The notes under the pieces were generated by a model, which was not told the origin of the DNA, did not search any database, and was given only the letters and a program-made list of their open reading frames with translations. Below, piece after piece: positions 11,327 to 23,117 of a stretch of DNA of 64,000 nucleotides. The DNA comes from Limonium bicolor (lineage: Eukaryota > Streptophyta > Magnoliopsida > Caryophyllales > Plumbaginaceae). A program made the position numbers and the translations under genes. The stretch spans positions 105,664,046-105,728,045 of the forward strand of contig CM041777.1 in NCBI GenBank assembly GCA_023374045.1. The letters run 5' to 3'. The stretch's first letter is position 1. Every line of letters starts with the position of its first letter.

Positions 11327-14098
11327 TGCTAAAAAGCTGTCAAATTGTCAATTTTCAATCTCATTTCAACCCCTAATTCACACCTAGTCATTCCCTAATC
11401 TTTCCACATGTTTTCTACATGTTTAAACACCCTAAAACACTCTTAAGAACTCCTTAAATCATTGGTCAAATCCTCACCCCAATTCTTGTTCAATTCCTAC
11501 ATTTTCATTCTTACATTTTTGCATTTTGCACACTTGTGCATTTCTAACTTCCTCTTGGTGGTTTACCTCTTGTTCTCTCCCATTTTGACCATTCCCAATT
11601 CTTCCAAGACAAATGCATTAATTATACCCAAGTCCATCCTCCATTTCCAAGGTTATGCACACTAACAGTTTTCTAGAAATTCTAAGGTGCCCTTATACCA
11701 TTTTGCTACAGATTTTGCACTTCTCTTTCTAGTTCTCCAACTACCATTTCAAGATGGTTAACTACCCAAATCAATCACCATTTGTTCCTACTTTCTCCAA
11801 TTCCTAAAGTCACCTAAAACACTTAATTTCTACACAAATTTTGCCATAACTTCCCCACAATTCTAACATCTCCCAAATACATCAATTCTCACCTAAACCA
11901 ACTCAAAACTAGCCACACCCATAAAGGGTCCTACCAGCACACAACATTCATCTCAATTCACCGAACCAACAATAAAAATATATTCAAATCACTTGGCTCC
12001 AAGGCCCTCAATTCATACCAAATTTCACAATTGCACTAAACATCAACCAAACACATTTTCGGTTCAGATTTCAATTCATATTTTGGGTTCCTTCATTTAT
12101 TTACCCATCCCAATATTCTAAAACAATTAGATAAAGGTTAAGGTAGATTGATTACCTTTAGTTCTCAAGTTTCCCCTTTCCATTTCATTTCTTCCTCTTC
12201 TCCACTTCTCTTGACTCAAAATCGGCCAAGGGCAATGTAGTTGCCCAATTCCACCCAACATTCAAATAAAGGAAATGAGTCTAAGTAAAACACCTAATTC
12301 ATTAATTAAAAATGCTTAAGGCACTAAGATCGGTCATTACCTTGGAAACCCTAGAAATGGGTTTTTGCCATGAATCAAAGGAGGAGCTCCAATCCACCAT
12401 TGGAGGGTTGAATGGATGCTCAACAAGGAAGAAACAAGACATTAAAAGGGGTGAAAGTCAGTCAAGATAAAGGATGGAGAGAAAATGAGTTTTCCCTTGG
12501 AACTTTTTACCTTAGAGATCTCTCTCGTCAATCCATGGTTTACCTAGTCAGGATTCCATTCACTGACTTAGACACAGAGTTGATTACCTCATGGGTCCTT
12601 ACACTACTCGTTTACATACATGGGGTACCATACTGATACATTACTACTTACCCAACTAACTTAAAGTAAGTTTCGTCAGGCCCACAAGCTCCTAGGAGTG
12701 TGGTCGTCCCATGTCTCATTTAGTGCACTCGTAGTGTTCGTACCCGGTGATTATCATACTCTTAGTCCCGGTAACTCATGTTGGAGTAACTAGGCTGCCA
12801 ATTCTTAACCTTTAGTGTCAGAATGGTCCTAGAGGGTTCTCTGGGTTCTATGGGTTCCTTTATTAATATGTGTATTCATTACCTTCTCTAAGATAGGGTT
12901 TGCGACTTAGCGCCCTAATACTGGTTTCCACATGCTCGTCATCTGGTATCTATGAGTTGGGATCAGTAACTACTTACTATCTCTCTCGTTCACTCCTAGG
13001 CTGTTAACATCGTTCAGATATGAGTTTCAGTTCTCAAACTCCACCTAATCCATTGGGTTACACCCTCTGGTGTAGTTTGGACTCCATGATAAGGGTTGAC
13101 ACCTTGTGTTTTCCCTGTCTTATGGTAGTCCCTCTTTAGTCTGATATTAATCAGTATTTGTGATTCATCACCTTTGTTCTCCTAGTTTTGGGTCATTTTG
13201 GTGGTACTAAGGGTATCCTTCCGTAGGCCTAAGCCATACGATATTCAGGCTCAGTGCTTATTCTGGTAGTTAAATGATTGTTGGTCTTCTATTTAATTTA
13301 ATCCTAGTTGGTTCTAATACTTTCTCCTAAGGTTACAATTGGATACCCACAACTTAGTGGGTTCCGCTAATCATCGCTCTTCATTGTGTAGTCCTTACTC
13401 TTATTCAACTCGTATTTCCTCCATCCTCTTCGAGGTAACGGTATCTTCCGTCCTCAGGCAAATTCACTGTTCAGTTAATATCCACTGCCCTCCGTACGGG
13501 AGTCTAGCAGCATAATGGATTCACAACACCCCCGGTGTGTGTGGTTCGGGCATAACGTCGGCCCTTTATTGCACGTTCGCATCTGCCTAATCTTTTCTTA
13601 TGACTACAAAATAGTTTGCCATAACGACACTTGTCTATTATTTCCATCCACTCAGTCGGATAGGTTTTATTTAAGGTCTTGGCTCGTATAGCTCACTTCT
13701 TGCCCTCTGGCAATGTTCAATGGTAGTGGTTTAACCACAAGTGTCGCGCACTCCCTAAATATGGTCATGCTGGTCCTGAAGACTCGACACTCCCCACCGG
13801 TAATACCTGACGTTAATGTCCATACCGGCACTGGGTTAGGCTTGTAGGCACTAATTACCGTTGTTCTCATTTACTCCCCTTTCCACACTCTACTAATGGT
13901 GTATTATTATTTCAGGTTTAATGGTCAGACCGGCTAGGTCTTCCCGAGGTTTTATCGACCTCCGACTCAAGGGTTTCATAACCTTGCCTTTAAGAAGGCT
14001 ATGTCCTGCTTCATAGCATTACAGACTCACATAAAAGTTTAGTGTTTATTGGTAACCGCCTGGACCACTCGGTCCATTAGGGGTAGTTTACCATCGCT

Positions 14099-14175
14099 GC
14101 ACTTGCTATAGCAAGTGCGCAAGGCAGGTAGAAATTTAGTACTTTGGTTAATGTGGCACTTGCAGAGGCAAGTGC
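14099..14175. repeat. Palindrome pair GCACTTGC/GCAAGTGC in the LARD interior
   Basis: 14099-14118 is a perfect 20-bp palindrome, GCACTTGCTATAGCAAGTGC. 14156-14175 has the same 8-bp arms around AGAG. The plus-strand element has GCACTTGCCATGGCAAGTGC at 29369-29388. The arms are invariant while the four central bases change, as expected for an RNA hairpin or a kissing-loop type element. Confidence 0.8.
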
Positions 14176-15204
14176 GCCATGTAGACTGAGCCACCGGTAT
14201 GGTGTGTCAATACAGTGTTATTCCCTAATCGGGTTCCTGTTCCTGTCGAAGAAGTTCTTATTCAAATTAATACAGTCTCACTCCCACACTCGTTCCCACA
14301 AGTTTACCGTGGTAGTAAGGTCTTACTCCCCTCTTGAGGCGTTGCATGATAGCAACTTAGCGAGTTCTTGTTTCTACAGCTCTCATGATCCCTCCTCATG
14401 CACGTCAGGCCATCTTGAACCTTCAGTGTTGCATGGGTTAGAGTTACTCGCTTCGGGTGAGACTTCGAAAAGGTCATCCATTCCGTCTGTTACATATCTC
14501 ATAAACTAATCATTACTCGTCATTTCCATGCTTCCTTCCCCCAAGCGTACTAATCAGTGCTTTTCTGGATGTAGGACAGGGTTGCTTTGCTTATAGCAAG
14601 CTAGCCCCATTAGTCCTACGGTAATTATCTCCTCAACCTCGGTTTAATATTCATCTCATACTCGTATGGTAGACATTACATCATTACCAGGACCCTCGGT
14701 CCTAAACAATTCAACACAAAAATCTTATTTATTTATTTTTACATTTTAACATAATTCTCATAGCATCCACATCGGGTCTTCCCGATCAGGAGAATTATCT
14801 TCGTGGTGCTTCTCATTTCATTGCCTCACTAGATAGTACTCGAGGTACGGGCTGCGGCGGGTGGGGTACCATTGCAAATTTCCTGGGATGCTCTCCCATC
14901 AAGTGCGAGCTGTTCATACCGTCTTCGCGTTACTTGGGGTTGCTGGACCTTCACCACCTTTCGCTGCGCCTCGTCCTTCCTTAGTACTATTGCCCAGACC
15001 TCTCCATGACATATGTCAAGAGGACGGGTTAGACCTTTACTCGGTCTAATACCGCAGTCTCGGTCGTTTGATATTGAAGTGCCTCTACGGCTATGGCATG
15101 CAAGCTTTAAGCATTGCATCAACCCCGCAAGGTCACGTATCCTCACAATGTTTCCTGTATTCCCAAAACCTATGCTCACTGTATAAATCCTACTATCTCT
15201 TGTC

Positions 15205-15232
15205 ATCAGAGCGGTACTCCGCTCTGATACCA
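15205..15232 (-). other. Primer binding site with overlapping hairpin (minus-strand LARD)
   Basis: 15221-15232 reads TGGTATCAGAGC on the minus strand, the initiator-Met tRNA primer site, five bases inside the LTR. The same bases form one arm of a perfect 10-bp stem (ATCAGAGCGG with CCGCTCTGAT, four-base loop) spanning 15205-15228. The plus-strand element keeps the hairpin with a compensating G-U at 28543-28566. Confidence 0.88.
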
Positions 15233-15236
15233 CTTT

Positions 15237-18200
15237 TGTAACACCCCTACTCTAATCGGCTCCTAATCGTTTAACTTAATCATTGTAATTGCAGCGGTAA
15301 TCTAGAAATTGATCTACTGGTGTCACCGTTCTCACTCGCCCATACGAGTAATAACGTGCTTACTGATATAATATATATACATAAATATGAAACAATTTCC
15401 CACAGTGACAACAAGAGATAGATCTAACCTCCAAAACCAATATAAAATACATTCATAGTGAGCATTCTAAGTATCCCAATCCTATACATGTTTCTAAGTT
15501 CGTATCAAAATGCAACAGTGTATTTTAATCAACTGTAACTAAACTACCCAGCGCGTCCCGCTCTTTGTCGACACCGGAAGCTGCACACTTGAAAAATGTT
15601 TGTTTGTGGTATGGAATCAGCCCCTGTTGAGTATGTTACTACATGGCTGTCATGCCCCCTCGGACCCTCAGTTAATTGGTCGAGAGCATGCAATTCATTT
15701 CCATGCAAGTAGTTTAATATAAAAACTGTAAAGCAACAAATTAATGCAGTAAACTCAAATAGCAAACAAGCCCCCGGCTTCTCACATCACATCGCAATAA
15801 CCAACTGAAAGCGTTACAACGCTTAGATGAGTACAGAGACTCCACTCCAACAGACACTTAATAGTTCATCATTGAGTACGGTGACTCACTCGACCAAACA
15901 ATCCACAATAATCCACACACGAGTACAGTGACTCGACTCAACCAGTTCATACCACTGAGATATAAGTACAACGACTCAATTAAACCAATTCACAACACAC
16001 ATATGAGTACAACGACTCGTTTCAACAAGTCCACCAACATACAACACATAACCATAAGCATAACCAATGAGCATCAAGGCAAAACAACAAGAATTGTAAA
16101 CAAGTATACATTCTCGTCTTTGGCATGCAAGCCCAAATAATGTTCGCCTAATGTACGAGCTAATATAGTCGTTCGTAATTGTTCAGTCATGCCTAATGAC
16201 AACGTCTCGTTAGAACGACGTGTCTCTAAGTTATACCCATCTCCTATGGCGGGTCACCCACGGCAGTAGCCACTCCAGCGGTAGAGTCTCCGACCGACAA
16301 ACCATCTGTAGTGCGTTGGAAATTTACCTTGATACTTACGGATACCACACGGTATCCTAGTATCGTTAATTGATCTCAAATCACAGCAAGAACCACATCC
16401 TCTTGACTAACTAATCTATACCATCACATCGTTTTTACTATTTTTCCTAACACAACAGACTAAGGTCGTTAGTCCAACCCTGAGTATGTCGACTCGGGAT
16501 CCAGTGTTAGATACGAGAGCGGCGTTAAAAAGGCCAATGCTCCGTATATAAGTCTCGGATAATATATATCTATATATCTTATTATCCTAATGCTACAACG
16601 TTTTACTTACGTTCCTTATATTACACGTATAAGATAGCATCATTGTCGCTAGTTCGTTTTATAATATGTTCATATATACGAACGGTACTGTTATCGTACA
16701 ACAGTAACAATAATAAAGCAGCATTAATACACAACTCAAGCATATTAATTCACACAAGCAGACATTCAATCTTAACACAGATTTTCACACAATGTCCGAA
16801 CTGAGGAAATCCTCAGAGACAATCAAGCCACATAAATAACATACCGTGCACCGGGATTATAAGACCGTGGAGTATGAATCAGCTAAATTCTCTAGTGATC
16901 CTCGAGACGCCTCTAACAATCTATTAATATGCATCACACTATGCATCAGCATCTCATACTAACAATACACTACGGCACCCCGTACCGTTACTAATCCATC
17001 CCGGTTTATTCCCCGTTACTAACTGATAACATTTGTCGGGTTTTCGGTCTAACTCGGGATTAGGAAAAACATCATATTTCATGCGTGGTTACGTCGAGTA
17101 TATTAATATACTTAACCTTAAACGTTTGTTATCGCATGTAATTTAATACCCCTTTGTATATTATATAGTTTATCACTATATTGCATGTATAATCTTAATC
17201 ATATATTATACATCTCACCTTAGTATTTATTTCCTAAGGTTAGTTTTTCCCAAGTATAATGTTGTATAATTCATATTTGAAAATACTTTGAAGTATATAA
17301 CTCCTTATTATTTCATGAACTACGTAACCTTAGAATTTCCTTATCTAATGTTTATAATTCTTTTCTTCTTACTCTATATCATTTTAATTATGATATTATA
17401 TGTTTATTTGACCCATAGTATCTTCACTCCATAACATATATTTATTTATATATGTATTATGGGACCATTTATTATATGGTAAATCTTTATAATATATTCA
17501 TTCTCGTTTAATGAGTATTTATGATATTATAAATGTTATAACCTTTATAACATTGAAAACCATATTATAATTTTTTATTCTAAAATTCCCATTATTTCCG
17601 AAACAGCACTTAATTTCTTAAATATTTACAAAATCCACCACATGATTTATATAATGTTATATTATAGTTATACAACATATATTATGACATTTATGTCATT
17701 AAAAACAATTATAACCTATAGTTATAAATTGTTATAAAATACCAAACAGCTCTTATCCTTCTCGGTTTTTATCATATTCCACTATACTTCCATAATTTGC
17801 AAATCAACCCCAAATTACATTCCATTGTTACACTTATAATATATACCTTATATTATAATCCTTAAACCTTAATATAATTATAACCTATGGTTATAAAGTC
17901 CCAAAATAACCGAACAGACCCTAGGCCTGTTCTAAATTAATTTCCAACCCATTATCTTTCCATATTCACCAAATAACCCCATTTTCTAACATATAGTTTC
18001 TAATGTCATTAAAACTATATACTATACATATTTCTTCAAAACCTCATATATAATTCTAAAAATTACCAAACTATACCAAAAGGTTATAAACATCATTCCT
18101 AACCTTATACTTTCAATATTTACGGTTTCCACCACATATGTTACCTATGTGTAACAATGATATAAAATATCATATATTATACTTATATAATCCATATTCA

Positions 18201-20592
18201 CTCCAAATTTAACCAAATAAATCCTAAAAATTCCTAATAACCCATAGGTGTATAAAATTCCATTGTATACCCCAAAACTTTCGGTAATCACCTATATACC
18301 CATATGTTATGTAATTTTTACAATTTAATACATAACTTACTACCTCCGTCCCACTTTGATCTTCCTGTTTGCTTTTTGGCACGTTTTTCCACTTTAATAT
18401 TAAAACATATAAGAAAAAAATTTATAAAATAAATTTCTATAACATATAGTTTTTGACATAAGGATTTCATTACAAAACTTAGATTTGTAAAATTATGTTA
18501 TCTTATATGTTAAATATTGAAGTCAAACGACACATCCAAATAGTGAATTGGAAGGTCAAATGGGGACGGAGGGAGTAGTATAATTTGATAATTAAATTAA
18601 TAAATCATCAAATCTGGTCAAAGTCTTTTGCTTGGTCAATGTTTGACTTCCAAACATCACTTTGACCCCACATTCTCGGTAATTACATAGATTACCCCAA
18701 ACTTTCCAATATTTACAATTTCACCCCAAAACTTTATAAAATCTTATAATTTTTATTTAAATACATTTTAAATCCCAATTTTCAGCTATATTCACCTACA
18801 GCCCTCTAATTTTTTATTTATTTACGGCTTTGACCCCATACTTAATAGTAAGTACATAAAATACATTAAATAAGCTTTTTAAACTTAAATAAAATGGCCT
18901 AATGACATGGCCTTATTACAACTTTGCTTTATAACATAAAATTACACATAAATAGCTCAAAATATAATATAAGCTCCCGGCCTTACTTTACTTTAATTAT
19001 TTTTCCACATAATGTCATAATTTGACCATTATGTTAAATAAACCACTTAAATGACTAGCATAATTTATCTAAGTCATTTTTTTATAATTATAATTAGGTT
19101 AAATAATCCATAAATCAACCCCACTGCACATAATTAATATGAGCTGAAAAATCATAATAACATAAGTTTAAGGTGTTTATACCTTGATTTATGTACTTAA
19201 AGCCCTAATATCCATTCGGAAGCTGGAGGAGGAAAAATCACCACAGCACTCACACATGTTTAATACACCAAAATAAGATATGGTTACACTCCAAGCATGA
19301 GCTAACCATAAGGAACAATTAAATGTAAGATTTAAGGCAAAAATCACCTTAAAAAGGAATGGTAGTCTCAAATGGTTTTCGGCCTGAATCAAGAACACCA
19401 CATGGTGTTAAATTCACCATAAAAACATGGGGAATAGCTAGACAACAGCAAGGTGCTATGGTAATAGATTTTACCTTGGCAAAATGCCTTAAAGAATGAT
19501 TTTTCTTTTGATTTTCGGCCACCCTTGCTCCAAATGGTTAACACACTGAATCAACATGAAAATATGAAGATTATGAGTGAATAAACTCATAGAGAACAGA
19601 AGAAGAAAACATGATGAAGGGTAAGAATCCTTAAGGTATGTTTTTACTTTATAATGTAAATTTTGACCACCTTGGTCCCAAAGCTTGCTTCAGCCGAGAA
19701 TGGATGTTGTTCAGGGTTTAAAATACTGAGAATAAGCCATGGAAAGTGATAGATTATAAGCTCCATGTGTGGGTGATGAAGAGATGAAGAAAAAGAGCTA
19801 AAATATGCCTTAAACCATTACCTTAGGTGGAAAAGAGATTGATTTGCCTTGAATGCTCAAGAACACAGCTTGAGAGGTAAAGGAACTTCTAATGGCTCGG
19901 CTGAAATGAGACAAGAGGAAAGAGAAAGAAAGAAAATGTGTTTTAATGAATGAAAAGTAGAAATGGAATAGTAAAAAAATGGAATAGTAATGGTGATCAC
20001 CAAATTGGCTAGATATTTTGAATAAAGTTGAATGTTCTGTCCTCCATGCTTTAAGCTGCCACCTCATATTGGATATAGATGAGTCATGTATTGACCAATG
20101 ACTTGACTTAGTCAATTTTGCATAAAAATGCACTATTTGGATTACTATTCACAAATGAATGCCATATTTCTGTTTTTTTTTTGAAAATCTTGGATTTAGA
20201 CCTTCTAATGTGGTACATTATAGTACATTAGTATAACAAGGTCTAATCCAATGCCTAACACCACTCAAAACCCACTCAGAAAGTCAATTTTCTCAAAAAT
20301 GTGCTTTAAGGAGTTTTAAAGCACAATTTGTGTTAGAACATGTTTTTGAGCTTGGTTTCCTTTGAGAATAGTTTTATAGTGTTCATTACATAACTATAAT
20401 ACTTAGGAATCCACTTTGGATCCTAATTGAGGTCATACAATCTCTATGGTTTCTTAAAGCACATTTTTGGCTTAACCGATCTTAAGGCATGTTTTGCCTT
20501 GTTGAGATCTTAGATTGTTCCCCAATGGTATTAAGATGTTTATTAATCTTCTTAGATCATTTAATTATGTTTTTAAGGTTAGGGGTATTTCA
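15237..20592 (-). repeat. Right LTR (5.36 kb) of the minus-strand LARD-like element
   Basis: Ends are TGTAACACCCC at 15237 and GGGGTATTTCA at 20592. It aligns end to end with the LTR at 53717-58508: same opening (..CTAATTCGGCTCCTAAT versus ..CTAATCGGCTCCTAAT), the same CACGGCAGTAGCCACTCCAG block, the same AT-rich middle and the same closing. It therefore belongs to the LTR family of the Tekay-like chromovirus at 53717-64000. It differs from the left LTR (9022-12560), and the flanks (GTACG left, GCAGC right) do not form a target duplication. A 239-bp MITE at 18340-18578 accounts for part of its extra length. No genes are seen. Confidence 0.85.
18340..18578. mobile_element. Stowaway MITE (239 bp) with TA target duplication
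   Basis: The left terminus CTACCTCCGTCCC and the right terminus (reverse complement) CTACTCCCTCCGTCCCC match the Stowaway terminal repeat, a family mobilised by Tc1/mariner transposases. TA dinucleotides flank it at 18338-18339 and 18579-18580. The interior is AT-rich and non-coding. The paralogous LTR at 53717-58508 lacks it at the matching place near 56530-56545, which is a related empty site. Confidence 0.93.
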
Positions 20593-21203
20593 GCAGCTAG
20601 CTAATTACTAATCACGTTTTTAATTTTCATTAGTTTCTGCAGTTAGGGTTATAAATTCAGTTAGACTAACTGAATCGATCAAACACTTGTAGCCAGACAG
20701 AAAGAGCATTCAGATTGTTACATTGAAGTGACTCAACAAAAACATTAGAAAGCAAGGGCGGCGCGCGCGCAGAGGATTGATATGCATATATAAAAAATAC
20801 AAGTAAAATTACCAGCAGATTGTCGACAACAACACTGGGTGGTTTGTGACGGCGGAGGGCAGCACTAAGAGCAGCGGCGGCAGACAGTGGTGACAATCAA
20901 CGGTGAGCAGAAGAGAGGTTTTGGTCGGTGGTGAAGAGAGATAAACGATGGCGCGAGCATTGAATGAAAATTTAAAATTTCCTGGAAAGATTTAATCAAA
21001 ATGAAGCGTACTATATAATCTGCGCGTGAAAGTATAAAAAATGCTTAAATTATGTTAACTAAACACCCGCGTGCATGCTCACTTGTGTAACGAAACATTT
21101 AATGACAATTATAGAAGACAATCGTTGTTTTATTATTTTTTAAACGATTCTTGCTAAAAGCATTGTTATAAGGCCGTTTTTTAAAATCTTTTTTCTACCA
21201 GTG
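20593..21203 (-). mobile_element. Terminus and 5' leader of a CACTA element
   Basis: Read on the minus strand, it begins CACTGGTAGAAAAAAG at 21203, a CACTA-type terminal inverted repeat, followed by subterminal motifs built around AACGATTGT/AATCGTTT. Further in is a leader with CT-rich and CCGCCG-rich stretches (20860-20960), common in CACTA 5' ends. It is cut at 20592 by the LARD LTR. The transposase fragment at 8627-9021 has the same orientation, so both may be parts of one element; about 1 kb of transposase N-terminus would then be missing. Confidence 0.7.
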
Positions 21204-21298
21204 AGTAGCCTTACCAACAAAACACAATCATCAGTAAAAAATAACAAATTAATATCAATACCCAACCCTTTAAAAGTAAAATATTTAACAATACCCGT

Positions 21299-22454
21299 TG
21301 TTGGGCAAAATCAATATAACTAAATATATAAATGTATGCAAAGAGTAGGCGAGTGCACCTAATTAATGTGGTACAACAAGTGCTGTACCCACAAGAAAAT
21401 TGGTTCTATCTTCCTAGTCTTGGTATTAGTAAATAATAGCGGCAAATGGGGGGGGGGGGGGGGGGTTTAGCCAAAGGCAAGCTTGGTAGTTCCAGTTAAC
21501 ACTAAAAGTAATAAACAAGTAAACTAAATCCGTGTTTTGATGGAATGGATAGAGAAGTAGCATAGGATAGTGGGAATCACTTAAATCACCCAAACACACT
21601 CATAACATGCCTCAACTTAGTTGTTTATTAGAGCTAATGTAAGGACTTCCCAAATCCTAGACCAATCAAATATTACCTAATTAATCACACCCCTAAACTT
21701 AAAGAAGGCTAGAGTCATTAGATAGCATTAATCACAAGCTCTTTAACAATAGTCTTAAGGTCTTTCCCCCTAATTCTAGAGTCCAAAAGCTTGGGTTTAT
21801 CCCTTCCTTGGTCACAACCCCTATCGCAAAATCTTATGTTGATAAGAGTCACCATAAATGCAATTGATGATCAATTTTAAACATTAATTGAACCTTGAAG
21901 AGAATAAAAAAAGATGAGGCAAGATTACAAGCAGTATTTGGGGGATTTTGGGTCAAATCCATCCTAATGTAAAAGATAAGACTACATAGAAATTAGGAAG
22001 AAGAAAGGGAGAAGAGGGTAAGAGATAGTCATAAGTGGTTAAGCAAGCTTTAATGAAGGTGGGCTCTTCCTTCTTTGTCTTCTTCTTCCCCCTTTTATCT
22101 TCTTTTCTTCACCTTCTTTGTTTTCTGTGCTGTGTAATGTTTACAAGAGAGTGTGTGAAGATTTTCCAAGATTGGACTTTTCAAATGCGGAGTCTAGGCA
22201 AAATTTCCGTCTGACCGACCCACACGGGGCGGTCCCGTGGATCAGTCACTTTTGGGAAGAAAAAAACGTGTGGGAAACTTAAGTTCGTCCAACTCAAATG
22301 GGTTGGTCCTATGGGTCATCCAAAAGTGTAGAGGTCTTTGCCCCAAAACAAGCATTTGTGCACCTGTTAGAGAAGAAGAGATAACGACCAGTAGATCATA
22401 GGGGTAAATTAGATAAGCATATTTTAAATGAGAAGGTAGAGGTTTCATCTCCAT
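21299..22454 (-). pseudogene. Athila/Tat-type fragment: RT N-terminus fused to LTR remnant
   Basis: On the minus strand 22454-22356 encodes MEMKPLPSHLKYAYL...VVISSSLTGAQ, matching the start of the Athila reverse transcriptase seen at 38824-38650 ([15 protein letters not shown]...VIISASLS). It then jumps directly into LTR-like sequence (dyads at 22211-22249 and 22285-22325, CT-rich leader), ending near 21299 after a GTGGGTACAGCACTTGTTGTAC block homologous to 23880-23900 in reverse. Most of pol, the PPT and the LTR start were deleted. An 18-base G run lies at 21448-21465. Confidence 0.6.
22211..22325 (-). repeat. Two-copy dyad array in the Athila/Tat-type remnant
   Basis: Copies begin at 22211 and 22285, about 74 bp apart. 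The first has GACCGACC opposite GGTCGGTC-like arms around CACGGGACCGCCCCGTG; the second is centred on ATAGGACCAACC. Both match the plan of the arrays elsewhere in this window: arm, central GGACC, complementary arm. Confidence 0.6.
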
Positions 22455-22831
22455 GGTGGGGGCTTCTCAAGTGGGTGGTTGAGATAATAATAATGGGCTT
22501 AATAAACTTAGTCCATTATCGTTGTCTGATGAGTGTCCAAATGAGCATGTTTTAGGGGTGTATTTCATATGTTTAATCAACACTTTTCATGCTCATTTCT
22601 CCACTCTAGCTTGTTTTCCTCTAATTTTGTGTTTCATTGGTGTTTTACACATATATTGTTTAAACAGGAGAAGTAACATAGCTAGGAGTAAAGTATACGA
22701 AGAGAGGAAACGCGTGGACGCAAACGGATCCAAAATCGGAGTTAAAACGAAGAAGATACAGCGTTTTGAAGTTAGCCTGACTCCGTCGGGTCCAAAATTT
22801 GCCCAGATTTGCGTTATTGAAAGCTACTGGA

Positions 22832-22943
22832 ATCGGCCGACCTTAGGACCAACCTTGCAAGGTAGGTCTAACTTAAAAACGTGCCCAAAAATCACTACTG
22901 ACTCCGACCGACCCTAGTACCGACCTTGCAAGGTCGGTCAGGT
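22832..22943 (+). repeat. Two-copy GGTCGG dyad array
   Basis: Copies at 22832-22868 and 22904-22943 (72 bp apart) read CCGACCTTAGGACC...CTTGCAAGGTAGGTC and CCGACC...CCGACCTTGCAAGGTCGG. They are nearly the same as units of the array at 26485-26797, including the preceding CTGGAAT. The two LTRs are otherwise unrelated. Confidence 0.8.
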
Positions 22944-23032
22944 CGAAAATTAGCCCAGATCTGCGTTTTAAAACGGGGAATTTTGGGGAAAACTTCCCCA
23001 TTCTTCATTCAGTCGAGTTCCGCCCCAAAAAC

Positions 23033-23117
23033 AGAGAGAAAGGGAGATTCTAAAGGAGAAAAGAAGAGGAGAAGAGAAGAAGAAGAAGAGAAGAGAAGGG
23101 AGGAGAAGAGAAGAGAA
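23033..23117 (+). repeat. GA-rich purine tract
   Basis: An 85-bp run of AGAGAGAAAGGG, GAAGAAGAAG and AGAGAAGAGAAGG type, within the leader part of the Athila/Tat-type LTR. It is simple sequence, not coding. Confidence 0.85.

Larger units (their letters stand above)
9022..12560 (-). repeat. Left LTR (truncated) of the minus-strand LARD-like element
   Basis: It starts TGCAACACCCC, the expected end of a Tekay/LARD-type LTR read in reverse. It matches the reverse complement of the 24048-28531 LTR in blocks: the GCCGTTAG..CACCCA..GACTAACAAG block near 9121-9150, and the GGTGCCCCAGGGGCTCAGCA block near 9450. The opposite end (..GGGGTATTTCA) and an adjacent PPT are missing; around 12560 the sequence passes into internal-domain homology, so the boundary is approximate. 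A (TCTCAA)-like low-complexity tract lies at about 9770-9925. A dyad array lies at 11145-11326. No protein-coding gene is credible here. Confidence 0.7.
12560..15236 (-). mobile_element. Non-coding internal domain of the minus-strand LARD-like element
   Basis: No gag or pol motif is visible in any frame. The region is nevertheless homologous to the interior of the plus-strand element at 28532-29740 and 43473-43700: compare the GGTACCATACTGATACATT block and the CAGGCCCACAAGCTCCTA block (12625-12700) with 43600-43670 in reverse. It begins at the primer site next to 15237 and holds conserved palindromes at 14099-14118 and 14156-14175. Conserved non-coding interiors between very long LTRs fit LARDs (large retrotransposon derivatives). 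The downstream part of the interior is missing compared with the plus-strand copy. Confidence 0.65.
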
